From Plasmodiophora brassicae (taxonomy: Eukaryota > Endomyxa: Phytomyxea > Phytomyxea > Plasmodiophorida): a stretch of DNA of 64,000 nucleotides. The position numbers and the translations under genes were made by a program. Shown in pieces: positions 29,999-40,285 of the stretch. The stretch covers positions 434,001 to 498,000 of the forward strand of contig CP145427.1 in NCBI GenBank assembly GCA_036867785.1, given 5' to 3'. Numbering within the stretch: position 1 is the stretch's first letter; each line of letters opens with the position of its first letter. Below the pieces are notes generated by a model. That model was not told where the DNA came from and made no database searches. It was given only the letters and a program-made list of their open reading frames with translations.

Positions 29999-30277
29999 TC
30001 GTGCGCACTGTCGTAGAGCGAAGCGGTTCGCCGCCGCACTATTTTCGCGGACTGCGTCTGGGTGCAGCTCGCGCCCACCGCCGGCGGACCGCACTTTTCA
30101 GATGCGTCCGTACCGGGGGACGACCTACGGTGTACGACAATCCCTGGAAATGGAGCTGGCTCGCGTCGCCGGGCAATTGTCCAATTTATTACGAAGGAAG
30201 TGATTGGGAGAGTGTGTGCTCCCTCTGGCCGGTTGAGCCGTTGCTTACTTACCAGCTCAAGTTGCGAAGATGGCGAA

Positions 30278-33200
30278 TCAGTTGGTCACAGGTGCCTTAT
30301 CGTTCTTGTCAGTGGAATTAGCTTGCCATTGCTCGTCGGTGTTGACGATATTCGTGAACAGGTGACTGGATGTGAGTTCCGCAAGCCTTTCTTCGGGCAC
30401 CAAGAGAAGCAACATTCGAGCCTGCTTGCATTCGCTGTCTAGGACGCCGATCAGCGGATATACGACGAAGAGGTACTGCGCGACCACCGCAACGATGAAC
30501 CCAACCAGCAGTAGAATCTGCGTCAAGAGATAGTCGGGAAGGATGGCGGCGACGGCGTTGCCGAACAGCTTAAGGCTCCGAAGGCCTACAGGGTCCAGGA
30601 ACGAGTTTTCGAATTCCAGTAAGTTAACCAAGTCCGCTTTGGCGAGATTCGACATCACATCTGTTTCGTTCGCAAGTAGCCATACGCCGGTACCAGCCGC
30701 GCTCTCCACTTGAACGTCGGCGTTGGCCGCCGGTAGCGTATTCGACAGGACATTCGCCAGCCCTTTCGATTGCCGTGCGTATTCCACGGTAGCGTGATAC
30801 AATCCACTGGTCATGACCCCGTTCCGGAATTGTTCGCATGTGACCTGTGTAGGACTAGCACCTTCCTGGAAATTGATGCATCCGTTAGTGAGGAGAATGT
30901 CGAGTTCATCGCTGACAGATTCGGGCTGTGTACCACCATACACATTGATCATCCCAACTGTACCCATGTTCCCATTACTGTACAGCAGTTGTGACGCCGA
31001 TGACTCCAACTGCGATATTGAGTTCAAGATCAGCGACTTCGTGATCAGGTTCGCGGCCACGTCGTCGTCGATGCCTTTGACCTTGGCTCCAGCAGCGTAC
31101 ATTTGCAGATACAAGGCAATATTGCCTGTCCGTCGATGGTTCGTGGCGCTCAGGCTCATCCATGCCGGAATATTAGTCATGGAATCATGCATGTTTGCAA
31201 GTTGCATATTGGCAGCAATAAAGTATACCATAGCGACCAGGACAATCGTTGCGGCGCGCAACGTCACCCGCGTCCCTCTGTCCCGCAGGAAACGCAGAAA
31301 TTGGTCCAGCAGCGTCCGCACCTCAAGTCTAAGTTGAGACTTCGATTTCCCATGACGCTGATCTGAAGTGGAAACCGCGCCCGGCTGCTTCACATCCATC
31401 GTGTCTTCGCCAGCTGTCACTTTCGAAGCAGGTGTGGCCACTGTTTGGAGGGCGCCACCAGTTCCGTCATCATATGCATCATCTCGAAGTTGGGACGGCC
31501 TGGCAACGGTCGTTGGCGGATCCTCACAGCGTTGATCGTTGACATTTTCTTGGTCGTCATCGTCGTCTGGCGGTTTCACGGTCAAGTCACCGCCAACGTC
31601 CTGTGAACGGCGCCGCTTGGTCTTGGAGCGGTGGTATCCTTTGGTTGTGTTGATGGCCATTAGGACACTGCGAGCAGCGATCCCATGGGTCGTCTCGAGA
31701 CGATCCAGAATACTATCGCGGATAGCGGCCGTCGACTCCTCCGGGAGGTTCATCAGGATCTGCATCGTTTCACGTTTTGATTCTTCGATAGTCTTGACTT
31801 TTGGGTACAGAGCAAGAACAGAGAGCGCGATCAAAACCAGGCATGCAATGCTGACAATGATCGTCATGGATACTGCCCGATGAAAATATGGTCAATGGAC
31901 AGGCGGAATCATTTGCGAACAGATTGGCATCTACCTGTTGAGGATAAAAAGTTCGTCAGTTTGGCAAATACGGCGTTCCTGCTTGCAGTGATCGCTCCGG
32001 GCAGAGACGATGATGTCGATCCCAGCGCGTTTGCTATTAACATAAATACAAGTGGGTTGGTCGACCGGAACTGAGATAGGTCGCTTTGAGTCAATTGATC
32101 CGCTGCCGACGTATACATCGTTACGGCATCAAACAACCCCATCTGCGTGATCATTGTCGACGTCCCGTCGGGGTCGGCTGTGTCGTGCAGTAGCAATCGC
32201 ACTTTGACCGCTGGGGTCTCATAGAATGGAACCACACCCTCACCGAATGAACTTCGTGCTGTCGTATTTCGTCATGGCGTCAGCATAAATGCGTTAATTC
32301 GTGGATTCGTTGTCGTTACCTTGGTAGAGCGCAAGATCGCTGCCGTGTAGGGTGGCCGCGGCTCCTGACATGCGTTGCCGTAGCCACGCCTGGACAGAGG
32401 TATCATTCGGGATGAGCCCGTTATTCATAAGCATGAGGTTGAAAGCACCGAACGCAGCCGTTGTTAGGTAGGATCGCCGTTCTGCCGAGACAATGGCCGT
32501 CTGCATAAAGTTGTTGTAGGTGGTTATGGATTGGTTTTGGGCGGCGAACCATGCGATCGATGCCACGACAACAATGGCGATAACACCGAGGTACATGTTC
32601 CGGAAAGATCGTAGGCTGGGGTCCAATGCAGAATTGTTTCGCAGTAGGGCACGGCGTAACGCCCGTGCTTGGTTGACGCTCGAATTTGCCTCCGACACAG
32701 ATGACGCCGAAGGAGGGCCCCCGTTGGTGTTCCGCCCTCGACCATGACCGGATCCCGTATTTGCATTACCCGCATCTTCCTTCTCCGACGCGTTCACACG
32801 ATCGATACAGGTCGTATTCGTCACGTCCGACATATCCTGAGACGCAGTAAACTGAACCTTGCGACTGCTTTGGCCAGAGGATCGCCGTCGAGAGCGACCT
32901 CCACTTGTCTGTTCCGGTGCGATAACGGCCAACGACGTCAGGTCACGTTCCGAATCCGACACTTCGCTGGCGCTGTCGACTGGCGGCGCAATAGAGACCC
33001 TGGGCGCTGAAAACGTCACTGAGTGGCTCGGTTCGTCGAATGTGCTGACGATGATGGCATCGACGGTTTCAGTGTGCACCTGGAACAAAGTGACGGCCAC
33101 ATTGATCCGTCCGGGATCGTCCAACGATACGCGATGCGACATTGCTGCCTCATGGGCTACGCCTGGGTCACGAAGGAACTCCTCCCTGTTGTCATCGTAA

Positions 33201-35548
33201 TCCTGGATCAGGTCGGTGATCTTCAGAGAGTTGGATGCCAAATCGTCGACTCCGACTTGGAAAAGGCTGAACGCCGCGGCTGACATTCCAAACACCAACC
33301 CAGTACCGCTATCAGCAATCACGATACTGGACGATGGAGATGACGTCGGCACGATGGACGCAAACATGACGAATGTGATGCCATCGTGAGAGAACGGGCG
33401 CAGAAATATAGTTCCTTGGAAAAGCTCGCCCTTGGCGTTCTTGCAGAACGCGTTAATCGGGCGCATAAACAGATCGGACTCGCCTGAGTCCAAGTACCTG
33501 GTTGCAACCGTCGGAAAGACGGTTGACCACGGCGGCAGGAGAAACTGATGCAAGTCACGGCCGACAACCCCGTCGCCGAGCAACGTCACAGCGGGGTCGT
33601 TGACAGTGACAACAGAGCCCATAGAAAAGTTATTGCTGGTGTCATCGGTGATGGAAATTGTTACAGTGGCCACCTGCTCATCCATGAAGTCATGCTGTGC
33701 ACCACCCTCCTGACGACGCAGGTTGACCGCCCGTTCCGCTTTGATCGACATGCGGTCCGCGAGGTCGGTATTGTTGATAACGGTATGTAAGAACCCGGCG
33801 TACATGTGCAGGGCCTTGGGGGAGTTCGGCGATCGACGCACGAGCGTCCGATATGCGGCCGATGCCCGGTTGGTCAGGAACCCAATGGCCTGCGTCAATC
33901 GCAGAACCCTGTTCATGTCTGCCTTCTTGTCAATCTCGATCCAGAACTGCACCATCGCCTGGCAGCACTTCATGTCCATCCGGCGAGCCTCTTGCAGGCC
34001 CCGCTCCAAGTTGACGTACTCAAGCGCGGCACGGCCTTGTCCCATGGTCCACGATTCCATGCACTCTTTCAGCTTGCGTACCTGACGGAACAGATAGAAC
34101 TTCTGGTCCACCGACAGTTCAAGTTTGTCTGCACGAAGCAGCACCTTCCGGGCCTGCAACGTCGCGTTTCTCACGCTCAGCAGAAATACCGACTCGAAGA
34201 TGTGCCTACACGTAAACAGGTCATTGTCCTGCCGATCTGCGTGGCATGCAACAGACAGTTAGTGGGACGTACAGTGCGACTGATTTCGGGAACCTCTCAT
34301 GGGCTTGCTCATATTTGGCGGCAATAGAATCGAGTTCACTGTCTGTTGCATTGCGCCAATCTGCAGGGCGACAGCAGAGCTCAACTTCGTAGACATTCGA
34401 ACATTTGGCGATGACGAGGCGGTCGAGGTGGGACCGGCGGGCCTTGACGGCCAGGATTATCAGTGGTACAACGAGCAGGGGCCCGCCGAAGAACAAGGTC
34501 ATAACGCTGACGGTCCCCGGGAGGATGACCCGAAGAAACGTGCTGCATAAAACCGCCCAGAACACCACTGACTGCGACACCGCATGCAACATATTCGATT
34601 TCATGTTGTAGAACGGCTGATACATCACCTCGAGATATGCGAGAGTGAACGCAGAGGCAAGGGTGAGCAGGGCCCAGCAGATACGGACAGCATCGGTTTG
34701 CGCGATCGGGGTCCACCATAGGTATTGGCTGAGCACTGTCAGGATTGTCTTCACTGCGAATCGCAGTTGGAAGATACGCGAATGCGATCGAGCCGACGTT
34801 GCCGTACTTGTTGGGTCCGATTCAAACATGGTTAGTGCGATGACAGCGCCGACGATGGCGATTACAGGCGCCAGGGCGAGCATTAGGACCGTAATGAAGG
34901 TGGCCGCCCAGCTCGGTAGATCTTGGAACGCGAAGTACCCCGTGAGAATCCCCAAGACAGGCACGTACATGAAGGTGACCAGCGCGCCGGCAAGGCTGCG
35001 GAACACGACAGCGATCCACATATACCGGGTGCTGCCAGCAACGCACGCGTATCCGAGATATGTGCCGATTGCCAACAGTATCGTCAGCAGTCCTGCGGAC
35101 AGGTAGTTGCCGATCTCGTTGGCTTTATAACCGAGGACCACCGGAAGCACTGTGAAATACAGCGCAAAGTCGAACCATGACTGGATGGGCTGTTCCAGTC
35201 CAAAGTTAAACGCGTCTGCGGGCGGCACCATTAACGCCATCTGCATCGGTAATTAGTTGGGCACGACGCGCGCTATTGTTCGTTGCTAGGACTTACCATT
35301 TGAAGCGCTTCGATAACTTCAACGACGACGTCGAAGGCGGCGGAATGCGCCGACGACTTGGACATGATGTACAGCAGGGCAATAAATCCGGCTTGACACG
35401 AGTTGAACCATGCCACAACTCGTTCCGCCCAGGACGACTTCTGGGTCCCATCTTGGCCGAGACTGAAATCCAGGTCATCGGCGATGGCCGCCTCCGACCC
35501 GAACGACTGCGCCGACGAACCCGCCGACGACAGCGAACGGAGACCCAT
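30278..35548 (-). CDS. Large multi-pass membrane sensor, TmcB/TmcC-like, with PAS-like region
   Basis: Five exons (35548-35297, 35240-34273, 34205-32320, 32210-31935, 31872-30278) join in frame to 1658 aa. Residues about 85-330 form a multi-span module (WFDFALYFTVLPVVLGYK, LLTILLAIGTYLGYACV and others). A helical cytosolic TPR-like block follows (RQVRKLKECMESWTMGQGR, LYAGFLHTV-type). Then comes a PAS-like stretch (SIVIADSGTGLVFGMSAAAF), further spans (NMYLGVIAIVVVASIAWF; MTIIVSIACLVLIALSVL; ATIVLVAMVYFIAANMQ), an extracytosolic segment and a last span (ILLLVGFIVAVVAQYLFVV). This layout matches the giant sensors of ciliates, chytrids and amoebae annotated as TmcB/TmcC-like. The ligand is unknown. 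Confidence 0.85.
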
Positions 35549-36240
35549 GAGAGCCCCGCTTCAGCGGGTGTACACAGTGATCCCGTACTCCTCCTGGCCA
35601 TGATTACCTAGCCGGCACTGCTGTGCCGGTCAGCGAGAGCCTCGTGGTTCAGACTCTATGTGAGGGCAACTACCACATAGTACCACAACGTGGACGCGGG
35701 AAGGCCGATTGCGCCTATAACCTCGAGACGGGACGTCGACCCCATCAAACGAAGCGTAATTTAAATGGGGACGTCGGCGACGTTCAGCAGAATGCAGCGA
35801 TGAAGTTCGTTTTCCACTGCCATGGTTCCCGGCAGCGCTAGGCCGGTTTGAATGCGGCCGCAGTGACCAATGCGTTTGCAGTTAGGCCCGTCGGGGGAAC
35901 GGCAGGCGCCTTTAACGACCAAACCGCTTCATGACGTTGTCGGGCGCGACAAGCGCATCACAATGCGCTATGCCACACAGCGTCGCAGCCAGCGCCGTTC
36001 GTGCAGAATAGCGCGTCGAAGTTGGACAAGGGCAGGCGCAGGCGACCTTGCCTGCCATTGACGCGCCGCCGTCAACTGGCGCGCCTGGCACAATCTAAGC
36101 GGGCCTTACAACAAGTACTCAGGACGCCAGGCTGCAGGCGGACGAGGGCACCGCGGATCGGCCGGACGCCAATCATACCTACGACCCGCATCGTATCTGA
36201 CGAAACAGACGCGGGGGGTGGTTTCGTCCCGCGCGAAGCA
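35549..36240. other. Intergenic stretch without a clear gene
   Basis: 692 bp between the start of the membrane sensor and the end of the Cdt2 gene. Frames are short (up to 72 codons on the plus strand at 35623) with no domain. The right part is covered only by antisense shadows of the last Cdt2 exon. Confidence 0.5.
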
Positions 36241-37977
36241 TCATTTATGACGAGACCGGGCGGAACCGTGTCTGCGGTCCCAGAACTGGAACAGGGTCGC
36301 CTGCCGGACGGCAGCGTTCGGCGCCGTTGTCGCAGGGCTGGGGGCGGGCACAGGTGCGGCCTGTGCACGTGGATGCCGCTCGACACTGTCGTTGCGGTGG
36401 TATCGCCACAGCCTGATGTCACCGTCTGCGGGCAATCGTCAGGAAGCGCCCAGCCCGATGCGAGCGGGAGATGGCATACCGTCCGAGCAGGCCCCGATCA
36501 GGGCGAAATCATGGGGCGACCAGGCGACACCGTTGATGTCGCCTTGGAGTTCGGATCCCTCGATGTCCGCCGCGATGTGAGGCTGAAGGGAGTCGAACAG
36601 CAGGAGGCGGCCAGTGGCGGCACCCGACAGAATGTACCTGACAGCGTCGTCCTGGTCAGCGCCATCCGCCATTCGTCGCCACCAGAACCCACGGCCACCT
36701 TCCGCACGGCGAGAAACACGATTTAACGTAGAACGAGTTCTTCAGTTTCGCGCGCTCGTTGAAGAACGCGATCGGTTCCGTTAGCCCCTGAACGCCACCG
36801 TAAGCGTTCGTTCGAAACGAGGCGCGGCCCACAGACCTGCTCCCGGCAGTCGGCGAATACATTCAACAGGCCGCTGGTGTAACTGACCAGCAGCCGGGAC
36901 CGGCCCGTGAGCTCGTCGACAGCGAGGCTGGATACACCCGTATTCTGCAGCAGATCAGCGCGTTGCAGGGACGCGAATCGCAGAGCGGACGTACAGCGTT
37001 CATGGAATAGGTCGCGACGCAGTGCTCCGTTGCAAACTTCCTCAGGTCGAACAGCTTGATGGTGCCGTCGGACGCCCCGGCGGTGCACAGAATGTTGTCG
37101 TCAGCGACGAATTGCACCGCCGAGACGCACTGTGAAGCAGGCGATGGGAGCGAGCGTCGGGACCGGGTGCTTCGCTGGCCGGCACCATGGACGGAACTCA
37201 GCTTGGCGACTGGATGCAAATGTGAACCGGGCACATGGCTTAGCCTTCGGACATCCCTATGCGAACGAATTAGGTTGCCAGCGCGCACGCAGCACAATGT
37301 ATGGACGATGCACCAGATGAAGACGTTTCCGTCCCTGGACCCGCTTGCGAAGACTTTCGAGTTGGTCCTCTGGGCACTGACAGACTTCACGGACGCCTCG
37401 TGGCCACAGGCGACAATCTGCGCGCCCGTCTCTGATGTGCACATATCAAACGGACGTGCACGATTCTCGTTCGCAACGCGCGCTACCGATATTCGATACG
37501 CGGCAGGTGCGATCGCCGGACGCCGTCAGGAAGCAGGAGTCGTTGTCGATCCAGCACGACGCGAATATCGCGTTCTGATGCAGTTGCCTGCGATAGATCG
37601 TGGACCTCCGCTCGATGTTCGTATCAAGTACGGAGACGAATCCGTCTTCGTCGGCGACCATGCAATACTGCCGGCCATTGTTGACCTGCCGTCACCAACT
37701 AAGCGCGCTCGGTCGCGAGAGCGCCTTGCTCACGACACACCGACCGACCTGGTTAAACTGCACGACGTACGGGATGACGGGTTCGCCTTCGAGCCCGATC
37801 CCGTCGAACGAGAACGCATCGTCGGCCTCGCATCGATACGTCCCGCATCGCAGCACTACGCGCAGATCGTTGTCAGACGCGAACAGGGCGGCGACAGCCA
37901 CAGGTCTAACGGCTGAAAGGTGTGGTCGGGTGCCTGCGGGCGCCCAGTCGCTCCCGTTGCAGCAGGCCGGCCAGCAT
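36241..37977 (-). CDS. DTL: Cdt2/DTL, WD40 substrate receptor of the CRL4 ubiquitin ligase
   Basis: Nine exons (37977-37911, 37855-37749, 37667-37487, 37431-37314, 37256-36995, 36944-36837, 36787-36699, 36637-36480, 36425-36241; introns 49-81 nt) join in frame to 424 aa. The start MLAGLLQRERLG resembles animal Cdt2 (MLFNSVLRQPQLG). WD40 blades: VADEDGFVSVLDTN, TASGDRTCRVSNIETGA, GSRDGNVFIWDVR, GASDGTIKLFDLRK, SFYVKSCFSPCGRYILSG, GDINGVAWSPHDFAL and DGDIRLWRYHR. WDVR and FDLR fit the DDB1-binding WDxR boxes. The C-terminus has QATLFQFW (405-412), a canonical PIP box. Cdt2 directs PCNA-coupled destruction of Cdt1 and others in S phase. Two E2F-like sites lie upstream. The tail is much shorter than in animals. 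Confidence 0.9.
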
Positions 37978-38024
37978 TCGATCGGGCAGCAACTGAACCC
38001 AACCGGCACTGTGAGCGAGCGGGG

Positions 38025-38033
38025 CCCGCCAAA
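38025..38033 (-). promoter_or_regulatory. E2F-like element, proximal, upstream of Cdt2
   Basis: Minus-strand TTTGGCGGG, 48 bp before the Cdt2 start codon, matching the E2F core. Confidence 0.4.
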
Positions 38034-38061
38034 CGCCCAACCCGCTCAAAGTCCGCGGAAA

Positions 38062-38073
38062 GCGCGCCAAAAC
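38062..38073 (-). promoter_or_regulatory. E2F-like element, distal, upstream of Cdt2
   Basis: Minus-strand GTTTTGGCGCGC contains the classic TTTTGGCGC E2F site, about 85 bp before the Cdt2 start. Two sites in 50 bp make this the strongest candidate promoter of the set. Confidence 0.45.
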
Positions 38074-38233
38074 GTTAAACCCCTGCCGTCGCCCACGTCA
38101 CGAACTGCACCGACGGGGGTACGCCCCATCACAGCCGTGTCTGCAGCCGGCGACGGCCGCGAGTCCACATCACGGGCTGCAGCTGCGCAGTCACGAACTG
38201 CACGCGCAGTAGGGTTTCCCGAATGAGGGTGTG

Positions 38234-40156
38234 TCAGGGTGTAACATTGGCCAGGACGGGGCTGGGTTGTAGCCGGAAGAAGGAGCAGACCAGAGGGTGG
38301 ATCAGGGCGAAGTGGGAGAACTCCTCGTAGTCCAGCTGGCTGTCCGACGGCTGCGCATCGGTGAACACGTCGTCGACGAAGCGGGTGGCGGCGTCGCATG
38401 CCCCTTGCCGCCCGTTGTACGTCTCCTCCAGCATGGTCACCAGTCTGGTCATTTCATCCCTGAACGCGGCGCGCCGTTACGACCCCGCCTGGAGCAGGTT
38501 CTGTCGCCCAAATTTCGTACCTGGAGATGAGGTGGTCGTCGTTGGCGTCGGCGAACATGAAACAGAACTGCAGGCGGTCGTCCTGCGATCCTTTCAGGAG
38601 AATGTTGGCCGCGACGAGGAACTCGCCAAAGTCGACGTGCTTCGTTCCGTTGGTATCGATGACGATGAACAGCCGGTCCATGAGTCCCGACATCAGGCCG
38701 TGGTCCCGCCAGTTATCTTTGATCCTGCACACACACACCACCGCCATCATCAGACACGCCGTTCGCCGCATGCGTAACGTCGACACTCCCTCACTTGTCG
38801 AACACGGAAACGGCCAGGCTCTGCTGCAACCATCTGCTGTTCGGTATGGACGCGTGCAGCAGGATGTGCCACGGTGAGGGGGCCAGGAACGCCTTCCACA
38901 GCGCGTCGATCTCCTCCTCGCTGAACGAGTACTGTGATTCAAAGTTCAGCAGCGTCCCGGGGCGAATGCCCATGCTCTCTTGGACGACGGCCTTCTCGTG
39001 GAGCTCCCGCAAGGCGGTCAGCTCGGCGGTCAGGTCGCCGTGCCGGATCTCCTTGAGGAGGACGCTGACCGGCGGGATGTCCTTCGACATCCCGTGCAGG
39101 AAGTAGACGAGCAGTTCGCTATCGCTGTCGAGCGCCATGATCTGCGCCCTGCATGACCGGAAGATGCCGAGCGCGAACTGGAAGATCAGCTCGTCGCCGA
39201 CCATGAGGATGTTGTCCCACAGGATCAGCGTCTCCTCGAAACGCACAGGGGCCTCCATGAACAGACACAGGAACCACGACCTGTTGGACGGCATCATTGT
39301 CCCCGGATGGCAACGAGAACGCGCAACGGGCGTACACTGTGAACGTGTCCAGATTGACTCCATGCGAGGTCAGATGATCGTACAGTTGCGGTTCCTCGTA
39401 CGACAGCATGTCGCGAAGGACGCGCTGGTCGACAAGCAGGGCGCACATCGACTTGCAGTAGTACCCGACGCGGGTCTCGATCATGCAGGACAGGACCCAG
39501 AAGGCGTCCTCCTCGTCCAGGACGGTGAGCAGGGCCCCGCACAGGTTGTTCATGCTCTGACAGTACCCGACCGTCTCGCTGTTCCTCAGGCAGTACGCCG
39601 ACAGGACTCGTTCGAGCTTCGCCACGCCGTCCTCGGTCTTGAACAGGTCGGTATGGGGCAGCGTGCGTCGAATGTCCTTCCGGATCTCGACCTCGGCCGG
39701 CGACCCGTGCTCCTGGGCGATCTGCACCAGCAGGTCGTAGTACCCGGCGTTGTACCGTTGCCGCATCTGATCGCTCCCCGACAGAATGCGCCAGACCTGC
39801 CACGAATGGCGTAAGCGCACTGGCCGGTGACGAAACGCCCTGCACGTTACCTGCGCGCGATGCTCAGCGGGAACGCCCATGCTGACCAGCGGCTGAATGT
39901 TCGGGTGCGATCGCAGCTTGGCGACGTCGCCGGCGCATTCGTCGAGGAGCGTGTCCCAGTCGCGGCCGGGTTCGTCGACGACGCTGATGCTGCCCGTGCT
40001 GAAGCTGAATTTCGTCGACCCGCCCGACGTGGGCGACGCTGGCGAATCGGACACGATCGACTGCGATCGCGACTCGAACACGGTCGGTTGCTGCCGGTTG
40101 GGCGTCTCAGGCACGGAATCGTGGCTACGTAGCGCTGGGGATGCAGGCGGGGACAT
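38234..40156 (-). CDS. TBC-domain RabGAP with C-terminal EF-hands (TBC1D8/9-like, GRAM-less)
   Basis: Five exons (40156-39851, 39796-39336, 39280-38795, 38724-38521, 38459-38234; introns 54, 55, 70, 61 nt) encode 560 aa. The Ser/Pro-rich N-terminus precedes a TBC domain with both catalytic fingers: IRKDIRRTL (140-148, IxxDxxR with Arg146) and GYCQSMN (Gln182). SWFLCLF, LWDNILMVGDELIFQFAL and others follow. Two EF-hand loops come next: DTNGTKHVDFGEF and DANDDHLISRDE. TBC domains speed GTP hydrolysis by Rabs, and the EF-hands suggest Ca2+ control. Animal TBC1D8/9 proteins also carry N-terminal GRAM domains, absent here. The frame is open upstream to about 40262 without an ATG; the first ATG is at 40156. 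Confidence 0.88.
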
Positions 40157-40285
40157 GGCCGGGGACAGCGCGCGGGACACGCGACGAACGCTGTCCACCT
40201 TCGGGCTGGACTGCGACGCGTCCAGCAGGAACCTGTCCGGATGCGTCAGCGGATACGACAAAGGTTGCCGACGTCGGTTGGTTCG

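Noticed and set aside
30001-30321. Plus-strand frames upstream of the RAP-ankyrin gene as a separate gene
   Set aside because: They lie across two promoters and the 3' end of the sensor gene and show no domain.
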